A DNA stretch of 64,000 nt from Chrysomallon squamiferum (taxonomy: Eukaryota; Mollusca; Gastropoda; Neomphalida; Peltospiridae). A model generated the notes under the pieces. That model searched no databases. It was not told the origin of the DNA and saw only the letters and a program-made list of their open reading frames with translations. The position numbers and the translations under genes are program-made. Below, one piece after another: positions 33,177 through 52,686 of the stretch. The stretch covers positions 21,235,110-21,299,109 of the forward strand of contig CM022679.1 in NCBI GenBank assembly GCA_012295275.1, read 5' to 3'. Every line of letters begins with the position of its first letter. Positions within the stretch are counted from its first letter, which is position 1.

Positions 33177-34621
33177 CGATAGATGATCAATATATAACTA
33201 TACACTAGTAAAATAACAGACGATAGATGATCGATATATAACTATACACAAGTAAAATAACACACGATAGATGATCAATATATAACTAAACATATGTAGA
33301 ATAACAAACGATAGATGATCAGTATATAACTACACACAAATAAAATAACACACGATAGATGATCAAGATATAACTACACACAAGTAAAATAACACACGAT
33401 AGATGATCAGTATATAACTACACACAAATAAAATAACACACGATAGATGATCAATATATTACTAAACACAAGTAAAATAACACACGATAGATGATCAATA
33501 TATAACTACACACAAGTAAAATAACATACGATAGATGATCGATATATAACTACACACAAGTAAAATAACAAACGATAGATGATCAATATATAACTATACA
33601 CAAGTAAAATAACACGATAGATGATCAATATATAACTATACACAAGTAAAATAACACACGATAGATGATCAGTATATAACTATACACAAGTAAAATAACA
33701 CACGATAGATGATCAATATATAACTATACACAAGTAAAATAACACACGATAGATGATCAGTATATAACTACATACAAATAAAATAACACGATAGATGATC
33801 AATATATAACTATACACAAGTAAAATAACACACGATAGATGATCAGTATATAACTACACGCAAATAAAATAACACACGATAGATGATCAATATATAACTA
33901 TACACAAATAAAATAACACACGATAGATGATCGATATATTACTATACACATGTAAAATAACACGATAGATGATCAGTATATAACTACACACTAGTAAAAT
34001 AACACACGATAGATGATCAGTATATAACTATACACAAATAAAATAACACACGATAGATGATCAGTATATAACTATACAAATAAAATAACACAAGATGAAA
34101 ATAATAACTATACACAAATAAAATAACACACGATAGATGATCAATATATAACTACACACAAGTAAAATAACACGATAGATGATCGATATATAACTACACA
34201 CTAGTAAAATAACACACGATAGATGATCTGTATATAACTACACACTAGTAAAATAACACACGATAGATGATCAATATATAACTATACACAAATAAAATAA
34301 CACACGATAGATGATCAATATATAACTATACACTAGTAAAATAACACACGATAGATGATCAATATATAACTATACACAAATAAAATAACACACGATAGAT
34401 GATCAATATGTAACTATATACAAGTAAAATAACACACGATAGATGATCAGTATATAACTACACACAAGTGAAATAACATACGATAGATGATCGATATATT
34501 ACTACACACAAATAAAATAACACACGATAGATGATCAGTATATAACTACACACAAGTGAAATAACATACGATAGATGATCACACAGAAGTAAAATAACAT
34601 ACCATAGATGATCGATATATT
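33177..34621. repeat. 44-bp satellite array, about 33 copies
   Basis: Each unit reads CGATAGATGATCAATATATA, then ACTAYACAC, then ARTAAAATAACACA. Copies differ at few places: CA lost at the junction (42-bp units), G or A in ARTAAAA, C or T in ACTAYACAC, and ATCAATAT, ATCAGTAT or ATCGATAT. One unit near 34089 is broken, and the last units near 34570-34621 decay. Uniform copies suggest a young or homogenised array. Confidence 0.97.
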
Positions 34622-35429
34622 GTTTAATTACAGAAGCTGTCCCGAAGCTTAAAAATGTCAGTTTTAGACGAAGTATACAAACAATCACTTTGGTAACAAG
34701 CTGTCGCCAGAACCGGCTTATTCTGTGTATGTGAGATTTAAGAGTAGCATATGGCAGTGACAGAATGTTGAAAAGAAAGAACATAAAACTTTCTCTTCGG
34801 CTTATCTCCGGCACTGAGCTTTTCAATAGTTCTGTTGTTGTACGAACAAGTGTTGAGCACACACACAGTTCCCTCGAGGTATGGCGGGTCGCAGGTTCAA
34901 TCACTGTGAGTGGAACAGTTAGTGTTCCAGGAATTGTTTGAGAGACGTTCTTTAGGCAGAGTGATTCAATACTTTCTTGTTGTTGTTGTTATTATTATTA
35001 TTATTTGAATCGTTGTTCTCATAAAGGCAGAAAGTCTTATTTTATTTTATTTTATTTTAATACAGACATTTTTTTTAAATTATTTTTTTTTTATTTATTA
35101 ATTTTTTTTTATTTTGACCATTGAATGCTGACAAGTTACAAAGCAACTAGGACTTAAAGCAGCCTAAGGCCTCACAATTTTATTTAAATAGAAGATTAAT
35201 ATAGTTCTACATTATTGTCGTTGTTGTTGTTGCTGGTAAAAAAATTGATCTTCGCCAGAAGGCCAAGAAGTTTTTTTATAATTTTTTTTTTTTTTTTTAA
35301 TTTGTCTACGATATTATTTAGGTTACTATTTTTGGTTTGTTTGAAGTTGGTGGTTCATTGCAGGAATTGCTGCAATACCAGGTGAACCCGTGGTGAGGGC
35401 GGAGTGAGTATCGTGCACCCCACCCCTTA

Positions 35430-35485
<56 letters not shown>

Positions 35486-35574
35486 CGTTTGCTTTAGTTG
35501 GTTTATAAGAATCGTTTCAGCTGTTACATTCCATTTATTAAACTCGTTATTATTGCTGTAATATAACTATAACT

Positions 35575-35629
<55 letters not shown>

Positions 35630-36840
35630 GTAGGTTGGTAGCTAGTTAACTGTTTTATGATAAAGCTCATTTCATCTTCATTAGCTCTTACCAGAAATCA
35701 GACAGTTGCTAGTGTTAGTTACGTGAAGAAGCCAAACACTGCCACAGCGATTACACTTTGTCAACAAGTCGTATGAAGACGTCTAAAGCCAATACGAGCT
35801 CTACGCGTGATATATTACAGTAATAATAAGGTGTGTAATAAAAAAGACAATGAAATGTAACAGCTGAAGAGATGATTTAAAAAAGAAAGAAAGAAAAAAT
35901 GTGTGTTACAAATAGATATCGGAGATAGAAGCAGCATGAAAGAGATAAGAAAATAATGAGGAAATGCATAATGACGTCAGTGCATACGTATTTATATTTG
36001 TGTATGATTAGATACAAATCGATACATATACGAAATACATTCATGCAACGTACTTACAAATTTAATCCGTATTTCATATGTATATATATACACACACATA
36101 CACGCAATACACACACACACACACACACACACACATCCATTTGGTATTAAAAGTAGCTCGAAATGTAAAGGTTAACAGAATGATGCAATTACCGGACTAA
36201 TTAACAGAAGGTTGTATTTACAAAAGATCCTCTTATTAAAATAAAAGTAAATCAACCAATGGTTTTAAAATAGTTTTTATTTAACCCAAATAACTTTATA
36301 CGTAGGATAAAAATGTCAGTGTATTGCATAATGATAATAATAACTATTACAAACTGAGTACAAGTTCCAAAACAAAGATAACATACTAGATCTACAAATT
36401 ACTAAACAATACATCAACACATACTACAGAATCATATTCAGTCTTCAATAATAGAAACAGCCTAAATGTCTGTCGGGATACCTCTCGTCTCAAGTTTATT
36501 TCAGCAGTCCCTTTTCAGAAATAGCGTTGAATATTTATAAACACAGAGCGGACGTTACCGAAGTCACTAAAATAACTGAATTCTTTTTGAGGCGAAATTG
36601 AAAAGAATCCAATATCACAACTTAACTGGAAAACAAGATTTAGAAAGTATCCAAGACAATACATCTAAAGATCATCATAAATTTATATATATATTAGAAA
36701 AACTGGTGAAATTCATTTAATACATTCGTAAAAATACCACGAGAAAGTGCTGTTTTCATGAAAAAAGTATAAACACGCACAGACACGCACACACAAACAC
36801 ACACACACGTAAAGAGGCAGAACCAATGTTTACAATGGTA
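34622..36840. other. Intergenic stretch with microsatellites and a possible SINE trace
   Basis: A box-B-like GGTTCAATCAC (34894-34904) follows GGTATGGCGGGTCGCA, as in tRNA-derived SINEs, but no clear box A was found. CA plus TA repeats at 35433-35485, TA at 35580-35626, CA at 36103-36135. A perfect CRE octamer is at 35972-35979. No gene seen. Confidence 0.45.
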
Positions 36841-36841
36841 A

Positions 36842-36953
36842 ACAAATGTATGTATACCTACCTACGTGATGAGATGTGTCGGGAAAGCACATTTAAAACA
36901 AATGTAAGTATACCTACCTACGTGATGAGATGTGTCGGGAAAGCACATTTAAA
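36842..36953. repeat. Two 56-bp tandem copies
   Basis: The units 36842-36897 and 36898-36953 share CCTACCTACGTGATGAGATG and differ at about one base; a third copy begins (ACAAATGTAAG). Very recent duplication. Confidence 0.95.
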
Positions 36954-36959
36954 ACAAAT

Positions 36960-38236
36960 GTAAGGGATTTGCAGTTGTGAAGGTGATTAGGAGCACGCTG
37001 ACTGAGAGCACTGTAATTGAAAGAGACAAATGTATTAAACTGGCTGGCTGTACGAGACTTGTCAGTCGTGGTCGCATTACACTGGAAATTGAAACTGTCG
37101 TACACGCTAAGTACACTCACAAGACGTGTTTGCTTAATGAGAATTCTAACTGATACTGCTGTATAATTAGTAGGTGTGTGTATCTGTGTTTGTGTTTGTA
37201 TGTGTTTCTTAGTTTGTGTGCGTTTGTGTATGAATTTATGTATTTATGTGTGTATGTGCATGTTGTCTGTGCGTACGTACGTACATGTGCATGTATGTAT
37301 GTGTGTATGTACGTCGTCGACATCACAAAGACAGAGGTAGATTAAGAGATGATGAAAGAGATAAGCAGATGAATGTATATAGGTATCTAAGTATGTATGT
37401 ATATATGTATGAATGTATCTGTGTGTTAATGTATGAATGCATGTATGTACGTACAGAACTGACCGAACTGCAATTTCTCTGCAGCTTTCAGTTCACTATG
37501 TTACGAAATGACGTCTGGAATCTATCTATGAAAAGGTATTTATTTATTTATTTATTTATTTTGGCAACATAATTATTTCATTATCATACTTTGTTATAAC
37601 TGATGATAGCTGATCCCAAGCTGTAAATTAATATCTTTTGTTAGACTGTTTAAAACCTTTATGTAGGTGTAATTGTACTTGAAACCTGTGATCCATGATT
37701 ATTAAATAGTATATGAAAAGTATCACTATATGGTTGCAGTACTTCATGTAAATAATGCATATCTTTCTCTCTTTTTTTGTGTAGTGTTAATATCTGCTAT
37801 ATTAGTATCTATATAGTGGGCGTTGTTATCTGTGATATTTCTCTCTATGTTATTATCTACGCTTGTATAAACAGTTCTAGTAACCTGTAAATATGCACCA
37901 GCTGTAAATTATGATGGTGACAAGTAATGAAATACAGACATGTTGATCATTTTGTGCCACTTGTATTGTTCAGTTTATCTCACTTTGTATTTTTATTATT
38001 TATTTATTTACTTATTTAGTATTACTATTATTTGGGTGGATGAGGAGAACAATATATTATTTATGTCTAACTTTCCGACTTGTGTAAATGATCAGGGTAA
38101 ATATTTTGACAAACGCTGCGCTATTTATTATATAATTGACACCGACATTTGTAAATACAGACAAGGATGTAGACATGGCTGTTTACTGTTATTTTATTCC
38201 TTGTTCCTGTTTTTAATATTATCGGGTTTAAGCTTT

Positions 38237-38291
<55 letters not shown>

Positions 38292-39480
38292 GCTAAGTAA
38301 TGAATAGAAAAAGTATTCCTTATATTTCCGACAGTTTGTTTTATTTCTTAGAGGGCACCAACCTTGAAGTTACTAACAATAAAGTTCGACAATAAAATAA
38401 AAACTTCCTCTTTGCCGTGACGTCATTTCGAAATGCAAAAACAACCGATCGACTGAATAAGTAATTACGAAACTGTTGCACTGTAATTTATAAAGATATT
38501 ATTTCTTTTTTTGCTTCGAATCTGTCACCAAAAAAACCCCACGTATCCTCGAGGGATTGTTATGTGTTATTGACAGAGATTGGTGACGTTTGGCAAATAA
38601 ACCAGTCATCATGAAGATAGAAAACGTATAGAGGCTGATTGTTAACACCTCGATGTGTATTGATATTAATTTTATACAAACTATATTATTAATTTTCAAA
38701 AAAAAACAACCCAAAAACCTAAAATATATAAAATTTAAAAAACAAAGCAGAACAAAACAACAAAAAAACAACAAAAACAACATATAAAGAGAAATATTTC
38801 AAAACAGCCAAACAAGCGGAAAGGTAAAATTAGTATAATAAAGAATCCCAATTATTCTGTTTGACTGATCATTTAAAACTGCTGCATTGAGGACAGCCGC
38901 GAGGTGATCACTGACAGTGTCGAGTTAAAAACACACAGTTCCCTTTCACCTGCTTCTAAAAGTGATAACTGTTAGTGACGAGGCGTTTTAAACAAAATGT
39001 TTGTCATATGTTTTCATTTGTTTTAAGTAAACAGTTTTTACATAATTTCGTCTTCTTATAAAGAACAAAAGAACATAACAACGAACATCTGGCAAAATAT
39101 AAAAAAATAAAATAAAAAGAAGAAAGAAAGAAAAAGAAACAGAAAAAAAAAGTGTATTATACATTATACTTTTTAAAAATAGTTATCCTAATAGCTTTCA
39201 TTACATAAGTAATTGCAAACGTGTTACTGTTAGAATATATATATGTGTGTGTATGTGTGTATGTGTGTGTTGTCGCACACACGTACTCACGCACATAAAC
39301 ACATAAACACGTATGTGACAGTGTACAAATTGAAATTAATTAATACTTGTATAAACAGAACGTTTTGGTGACGTCTGAGATGGGATGGGGCCTATGACAT
39401 GCATGCTTGTACAGAGCTCAGATGAAAGCTAAAAACTTTGCCCATCCAAGCCTATCACATCATGTATAAAACGTATTCTA
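36960..39480. other. Intergenic stretch
   Basis: Degenerate TGTA/TATG repeats (37170-37450), a TTTA array (37530-37560), an AAT array (38240-38290), A-rich sequence (38690-38790) and a perfect CRE octamer (38418-38425). No convincing gene. Confidence 0.45.
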
Positions 39481-39499
39481 GACATGAGTGCATGAACTG

Positions 39500-39920
39500 A
39501 TAACATTACCCACTGTCGTTAGATCTTGGATGAATGTAACAGGTTAAAATATAAAATTAATTAACTGTTATAAGCAGTACATACCTAGATTAAATTTAGT
39601 AGCATTCTCCTAACTGAAATAATAAAATGAATTAATCTTAGTAATAACGAATTATTAAGACACTGCATACTTGAATTAGGTTTTCGTAGGAATGTATTAA
39701 CTCATATATGAAAAATGAATGAACTGCACTAACATCGAAGTATTGGTGAGGCTACACACTGGCATTAGGTGTATAAAATTAATTAATTCTGGCAATACGA
39801 AGATAATTAACACACTGCTGGATTAGGTTTCGGAAGAATGAACGAGGCACAGTCTAAACGAGCTAACTGTGATAATGACGAAGTATTGAGTGCACACTGT
39901 GATTGTGTTCTGAAAGATCT
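39500..39920. repeat. Degenerate roughly 100-bp tandem repeat
   Basis: Several units share an AATTAAT start, a C-G-A-A-G-T-A-T-T-like core, ACACTGC and ATTAGGTTT. Divergence is high, so the period is approximate. Confidence 0.6.
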
Positions 39921-40109
39921 TATCGAGTGTCGAAAATGATTGGAACTTGCTGCCGTGCTGTTACTGACAATTTGTTTCGTGTTGTTGTGTGAAACCACAG
40001 ACAAGCCTGCGAATCATTAAACATCTTCCTGCGACATTGACGTCACGCCCTCCGGGCCATCTTCGCACTTGAGACAACGCCTCGAGCAGATGCTGACGTC
40101 TCGCACCAA

Positions 40110-40447
40110 TTTAACAACGGCCACGACCTTAGCACTTTGCTAACAAAAGCGACTATCTCACCCATAGTTAATAACAGCGTCGACATCAGCATTTCGTTAG
40201 CAACAGCGTCGACCTTAACACGTCTTTAACAACAGCGACAACACCGCATTTCTTTAGCAACAGCGACAACCGTAACACGTCTTTAACAACAGCGTCAACC
40301 TTAACATTTCTTTAACAACAGGTCAACCTTAACACTTCTGTAACAACAGCAACAACAACCTCACACCTCTTTAACAACCGCGTCAACCTTCACACTTCTT
40401 TAATAACAGCGACAGCAACCTCACACTTTTTTTAACAACGTCGTCCA
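40110..40447. repeat. Minisatellite, roughly 35-bp unit, about 9-10 copies
   Basis: Units vary on TTTAACAACAGCGTCAACCT plus TAACACTTC, with alternating GCGTCAACC and GCGACAACC forms. The block is relatively GC-rich and lies just before a 96-codon frame at 40457. Confidence 0.9.
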
Positions 40448-40456
40448 TCTGAAATC

Positions 40457-40747
40457 ATGCAAGACACCCCAATTATAAGTTCAGCAATGACAGTATTCAT
40501 AAACGATTTCTGGAAGAAGCATTTAATCAATGTAACCAGCTCTAAACGACTCGGCCAAGCACATTACAGAAAGACCGCCGAAATTAAAGGTCAAACAGTG
40601 AAGCGAATTCTTCACCCCAAAACATCAGTCATTACTCACAGAATGATGTGCCATTTTGCGCTGACATGGTTTGATATGCCGCGCACTCTGATGAGTCGAT
40701 TCCTAGGTTCTCACTTGCAGATGATTGATTCGGGGTCGTTTACTTGA
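40457..40747 (+). CDS. Unrecognised open frame, 96 codons (doubtful)
   Basis: Starts at ATG 40457 and ends at TGA 40745-40747. Composition is mixed (FINDFWKKHLINVTSSKRL, FALTWFDMPRTLMSRFLGSH) with no low-complexity run, but no motif, splice signal or homologue is recognised. Confidence 0.2.
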   Translation: MQDTPIISSAMTVFINDFWKKHLINVTSSKRLGQAHYRKTAEIKGQTVKRILHPKTSVITHRMMCHFALTWFDMPRTLMSRFLGSHLQMIDSGSFT

Positions 40748-40749
40748 TG

Positions 40750-44570
<3,821 letters not shown>

Positions 44571-44576
44571 CATTTT

Positions 44577-44880
44577 CTAAACGTGCATTAAGTAATCCAC
44601 GTTAATGCCTGACTTCAGCAGAACGACGGCCCGAGCATTAAACTCGCTATCTGCGCATAAAACAAATGTTGCAGTCGCCTTGCCCGAACTAACATCAACA
44701 ACCATTACGTCGCTTGTCGCGCTAATCTTTCGTCCAGTAACTCTCCAACTTGATTCACTTTCAGTCAACAGCTCTATCAGTGTCTTGCGTCGGCTTCGAG
44801 TTTTATTAATAACGTCTGACTCGTATGGAAATAAATTGGTCGAAAAGCTGCTGCGTGATTTGCTTATTTACGACGTTTGA
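44577..44880. other. GC-enriched block open on both strands
   Basis: The plus strand 44605-44880 is open for 91 codons and the minus strand 44768-44577 for 63 (SGKATATFVLCADSEFNARA then V-V-L-L-K-S-G-I-N-V-D-Y). Base composition changes sharply at both edges. It could be an exon or an old insert; no homologue recognised and no clean splice pair found. Confidence 0.3.
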
Positions 44881-44889
44881 AAACAAATC

Positions 44890-46540
44890 TCAGATAGTCT
44901 GTCAGTGGAAGGGAACATGAAAAGATGAAAGAAAAATGTAGAAAAAAAAAAAAAAAAAAAAAAAAAAAAGAATCGAGGGAATAGAAAATATACGTCATCA
45001 CCTTATTATTGTTTCATTAAATTTAAAATCTAGATTGAGAAATGTACAGATTAGATAGACAGACAGACAGAGAGACAGACAGAAAGATAGACAGATAAAA
45101 AAAGACGTGTAATATGAAGAACAAGAGGATGATAAATGAAGCGATATTTGGTTTAGTGTTAAATTGGAAATTTAACGCTAAAATAGCCTCTGAATTATTT
45201 TAATTTAAACTGTCGTTATCAACATTTTTTTTATTATTATTAAAAGATTTCCTGTTCTAACTCGAATTTCAGCTCTTGTTAGTCCTCTTTTTTAAGATAT
45301 CTGCAAGCTTAACATTTTCTAATCATTGTCGTAAGTTGAAAAAAAAAAAAAAAAAGAATGAAATAAAATAAAAAGAAATAAAAAGGAATAGAAAAAAAAA
45401 GAAAAGAAAAAAAAGAAATAGACAAGAATAAAGTAAAATGGTGAATGCAAAACAATTATTAAGAAAACAAATCAAGATGAAAGGAAGAAAATATAAAAGA
45501 TGATTTTTTTGTTGTTGTTATTGTTCACATGTAATTTTATTCACATTTCAACCTAGATTGTTAATATTTCATCGTAGCTGAAAAGAAAAAAGAAAACAAA
45601 ATGATAGAAAAATGATAAAATCTTCACAACACTGTTTCAAACTTTTACAAAAAAACAGTCAAAAAAGAAAGCAAAAGTTAAAAAAAGAAAAAAAAAAAAA
45701 AAAAAAAAAAAGGAAATAAAAGAAAACAAACGGAAGAAGGAAGGAAAGAAAAGATAAAAAAGAAAAGAAAATGGGCATTTTGATTATGTCTTTGAACGTG
45801 ATATATTATATGTTTTAGTTTTTACTGATATTGTTCAAAATATGGATAGAACAGAAAAACGATGCAGGATGAAATTTTCAACATTAAATAGCAGTCATTT
45901 ACTTAATAATTATTTCTATAACTACTCTATTCTGAGTATGTTACCGCGAACGTATATATGGCTTTTCGATAAAAAAAATAAAAAAACGAGTTTTATCTGC
46001 TTCCACGTTATAAATGTCAAAGTAAGCCTTTCACGGGCCTTTCTTAAGTCGCCTAAACCTCGTATGTAAGTCAAGGAATGGCTGATGCTTACTTTCAATT
46101 TGATTTATTTACTTTTTTTTCTTAAAAGAAAAAAAAAAAAAAAAAAAAAATGAAACGAAGAGAAAAGTAATAGAAATATATTTCCAAACAAAACAAATGA
46201 CAACAGAAGATAATAGAAAATATCACGAAAGAGAAAAGAAACTCGTAATTCATGCTGAGTTCGTGTCAACTTCATTACAGATTTAAATGACGTAATACGA
46301 ACTTAAGAAACAAAACAGGTTACGATAGTGAATGTTGATTGTCTTCAGAAAAGTAGAGAAATAAAAAAGTTAAAGACTGAAAGAAAGGAAGGAAAGAATG
46401 AAGAAATGAAGGAAGAAAGAAAAAAGGAAGTAGCGAAAATAAGAAAGATAATTTAATAAAGTAATCAAATATATGTAAGCATACATACCTACATACATAC
46501 ACATACAACATACATACATATATCCGTACTTACAGACATA
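44890..46540. other. Intergenic A-rich stretch
   Basis: Poly-A runs (44941-44969, 45344-45355, 45689-45711, 46131-46149) and GAAA/AGAAAG-rich sequence (45355-45440, 46370-46430). No gene seen. Confidence 0.5.
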
Positions 46541-46549
46541 CATAAGATT

Positions 46550-46665
46550 GTCTTGATGGCCGAATAGTCATGTCGTCCGCTTTCGGAGTGCGGGCGAATG
46601 GATGTCATAGGTTCGAGTCTCGCCAGCGGCACCTAACGGGTTTTTGTGAGGTCTTGATTGTCTAT
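46550..46665 (+). mobile_element. tRNA-derived SINE head (class II tRNA-like)
   Basis: Reads like a decayed Leu/Ser-type tRNA: GATGGCCGAATAGTC holds box A (from 46557), and GGTTCGAGTCT at 46610-46620 matches box B. The acceptor arms (GTCTTGA and CAGCGGC) do not pair and the T stem is poor, so it is not a working tRNA gene. TTTTTGTGAGG and non-tRNA sequence follow, as in SINEs. Confidence 0.6.
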
Positions 46666-46669
46666 GTGC

Positions 46670-47880
46670 AAAGTCTAATCAGATGTACATAAGACAGAGA
46701 ATATTCAAATCCAAAGTACACACACAGACAAACACACGAGTTATACACATTCATACACATACATATTCCTACACACATGCATTCACAGATATACACATTT
46801 ACACATATACATATACATACATTATATGCATACCTACATATATATACACATACATACATGCATACAGAGGGGAGACAGAGATATGTACTTTTAGTAAAAT
46901 TCATCAAAACGTGTTCACACAGTTGAAATGAAACTAGGGGTTGATTTAAAATCTCATTAGGTGGTTGAATACGCACGTTATTAGATTTTCTGTTATCATC
47001 CTTGGATTAAAATGAATGACTTGTGATACAGTTTTTGTTACAGGATACGAAACACGAATAACAGTTGTTATGTGGTGTGATATAGCGGTAGTGATGAACT
47101 GTGTTTTAATATGTGACAATAATTCTCAGTGATGTATTACAATAGTCTATTTTAATAAATATATTAATATACAGTAGCAGCAACCAGTTATCCATTATAG
47201 CGGATGTATTGTATTACATTATTTCGTATTAGATAAATAAATGCATTCATATACTAAAGTGACATCAAAGGTAAAAAAAAAACCATAATAATAACGACAG
47301 TTATAATAACAACAACAAGATTAATAACAAGAAGGGCAACAAATAATAACAAAAACAAAGATTTTATTTTTATTTAATTTTTTTTTTTTTATGGTGTAAA
47401 TAGAATGCATACTTATCTGGGCTTTATTTAATCTATTTAACTCAAATCTGGAATGTGATAAATAAGAAATAACAAAACAATAACAACAACAGTAACTACG
47501 AATCAACAACAACAACAACTACAATAATAACAAATAAAAATGATATCAACAACAATAATAAATAAACAAAATAAATAAATACTTAGCTTGCTAATATTTT
47601 AACTGGCGACAGTAACGCATGCTTTATTTAACGCTCCTTATTATTTTTAAATTATATTTATTTATTAATTAATTATTATTATTATTTTCTGTTTTCTTTC
47701 ACTTCAGAGATGCCAAAACATGAAAACCTTTGTGTTAAGTTTTCAGCATAACAGTATTAAATCTACTTGTTAATTGCTGTTTATTACAATATTAAATTAT
47801 CCTCTTCATTTTTTTTTTTTTTTTTTTTTTTTTTTGCGTCATGGGACTCTTTCAGCTCTCTCCGCAAACACGACAGACAC
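46670..47880. other. Intergenic stretch
   Basis: CATA/CACA degenerate repeats (46715-46865), AAC/AAT-rich sequence (47280-47580) and a 25-base poly-T (47811-47835). No gene seen. Confidence 0.5.
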
Positions 47881-48545
47881 ATTTGAGGTCACGAACTAGC
47901 TGATTTGATTAATCGCTACAGGGTCTGCAGTTCGCTTTGTGGCGTATTCTGTCTTGCGGGTCACGCGCCCGGATGTGTAACCGCGTTGACAGGTCGCAGT
48001 TACCACGGTTTCGCCATGATGCGGACGCAGTTTCCCGGGGGGAGTTTGACTTGCGTCTATTTTTCAGCGTTTTAATTGGAAAGGTCCGTGTCACGTCATT
48101 CTGTTCTACCTTCGCTCGATGGTTTTCACGTTCTGACGGGGCTTGGACAGAATATCAGTCCCCTGAGGTGACGTTACGGCAACGAGCTGTCGTCGTGTAC
48201 AGCGTTCTGCAGTCGGCGAGTGGTCACAAAACAACGTGGTGGACTTCTGCTGTGACATAACGTACCAAAAATACCCGGCGGCTCAGTTATCTGAGTTGAA
48301 GTTAATTTACAACGTAATAACACACACTGTGTGATGAGACGAGACGTGATTGGTGATTCCGTATCGACGTCATTGGCTTGCAGGGTTATTAAACTGGTAT
48401 AGCTGGATATCGTTTGGTTTATACTTGGTAGTAATATCACGTTGGAATAATTATCCACTGGATGTTGAGTACAACAAGAAAGGAAGCGGGGTATTTGTGT
48501 TAACACCACATGACGTCTTGTACACTGTTAGTATGTGTTATTAGG
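47880..48545 (+). promoter_or_regulatory. CpG-rich, CRE-rich block; candidate promoter or 5' exon region
   Basis: This is one of the few CpG-rich stretches in the window. CRE-like sites lie at 48093 (ACGTCA), 48169 (TGACGTTA), 48366 (GACGTCA) and 48511 (TGACGTC). Plus-strand 47937-48260 and minus-strand 48509-48174 are both open for over 100 codons, as expected of low-stop GC-rich DNA. It sits 2.7 kb upstream of the first coding exon of the gene at 51261, so it could hold that gene's promoter and untranslated first exon (inference). Confidence 0.35.
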
Positions 48546-51229
<2,684 letters not shown>

Positions 51230-51360
51230 ATGATGGATCATCATCTTAAACCTCCCTGACATGGATTTCTTGGGATACTTGGATCATATACGCACGTGCG
51301 TAGTCGAGCGACTGAGCCCTGCGTTGGCTGGAGAGGACTCTGCTGACGCAAACATAGGAG
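51230..51360 (+). CDS. Novel gene exon 1: short leader plus first 33 codons
   Basis: Acceptor-like TATCTTTGCAG ends at 51229; the leader contains a ten-codon upstream frame (ATGATGGATCATC..., ending at TGA 51257) and an in-frame stop. Coding starts at 51261. The donor GGAG|GTACTC at 51361 is weak at +4 and +5; GTGGTG (51374) and GTGGGT (51377) downstream would also keep phase 1 and add about five residues. Confidence 0.5.
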
Positions 51361-52037
51361 GTACTCCTAGAGACTCGGATCACGGTGGTGGGTCTTTTCA
51401 CGTAGCGTCCAGCCTGTCGTAGCGTTCCTAGTCGCAGTAAGCGTATGTGTTTGAGTAAGCGGTTACCGAGTTACGTACTGCTTGGCCCGTTCAGTAGGTC
51501 GTCCGTAATCAGATACGTGAACGAATTACGTCTACGCAAAACCTCTCTATGTTGTATTCAGTTCCTTTTGCGTCTAAAATGAAACGTCCCATAGTCACGA
51601 GAAGGGTGGAACGTTTTCACTGCTTACGTCAGGATTTTTACTGTCGGAATGTTTTATTTGAGAGTCGTAGCGAACTACCGGTTTTTCGTATGAGACTGAC
51701 GTCAGATATTTTCTTCTAAACATTCACGAAATAAATATTTTAAATTTGTCAGTCCTCTTCGGTTGATAGCGTATTTATCACAATGATATGTTAAAAATCA
51801 GGATGACATACGGATATATATATATATATATATACATACACACATACATACGTATTTTAGTACGTTCTTATCTTTCCTACTTACATATCTATCCTTACGT
51901 ACATCATACTTACCTCATACATACATACAAATATCTACAATCAAAAATACTCATGCCCACATACAAGCACACATGCACATGCCTATTTACGCCTGTACAC
52001 ATGTATGTATGTATATGTATATGTATGTATGTATATG

Positions 52038-52069
<32 letters not shown>

Positions 52070-52625
52070 AAAAAATACATATATTAGTGTACATACTTAG
52101 CTGCATACGCATCGACATATATACAGATACAAACACACAAACATTCATACATATACATACTAATACATACATGCATTCACACAGATACACATACATTCAC
52201 AACACATAAATATGTGTGCTTTTGTATGTTTGTGCTTTTGTATGTGTATGTTGGTAAATGTTGGTATATATATATATGTGTGTGTGTGTGTGTGCGCGTG
52301 TAAGTCCATGTAAATAGATATGTTTATCGGTATGAATGTACGTGTCTATATTTGTGTGTTTGTGTCTGTGTGTACATATGTGCCAAACTATTTGTATATG
52401 CACAGTCGTAGGTAGGTAAATGTGTGTGCATGATCTATTTTTGTCTGTGTCTCTCTGTTTTTACAGGTGTAAGGTGTGTGTTTTTGTATGTATGTATGTG
52501 CGCACACACACACAAACATACATACACACCCATAGACACACGTGCACTTACACACATATCTATGTGCATAGGTGTGTGAAACTCCGTTTTTTCTTGAATA
52601 ATAAAAACAAAATAATAATAATAAC

Positions 52626-52686
<61 letters not shown>

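Noticed and set aside
33177-34621. CRISPR-like array
   Set aside because: Units are contiguous with no unique spacers, and the genome is eukaryotic; this is a satellite.
34458-34904. A 148-codon minus-strand frame
   Set aside because: Its C-terminal half is the 44-bp satellite in translation, and its start overlaps a SINE-like box B region; no coding features.
46550-46640. A working tRNA-Leu or tRNA-Ser gene
   Set aside because: Box A and box B are good, but the acceptor arms do not pair and the T stem is mismatched; the flanks look like a SINE.
47937-48509. Two overlapping frames of over 100 codons as genes
   Set aside because: They occur on opposite strands in CpG-rich DNA where stops are rare; no motif or splice structure seen. 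Kept only as a candidate promoter block.
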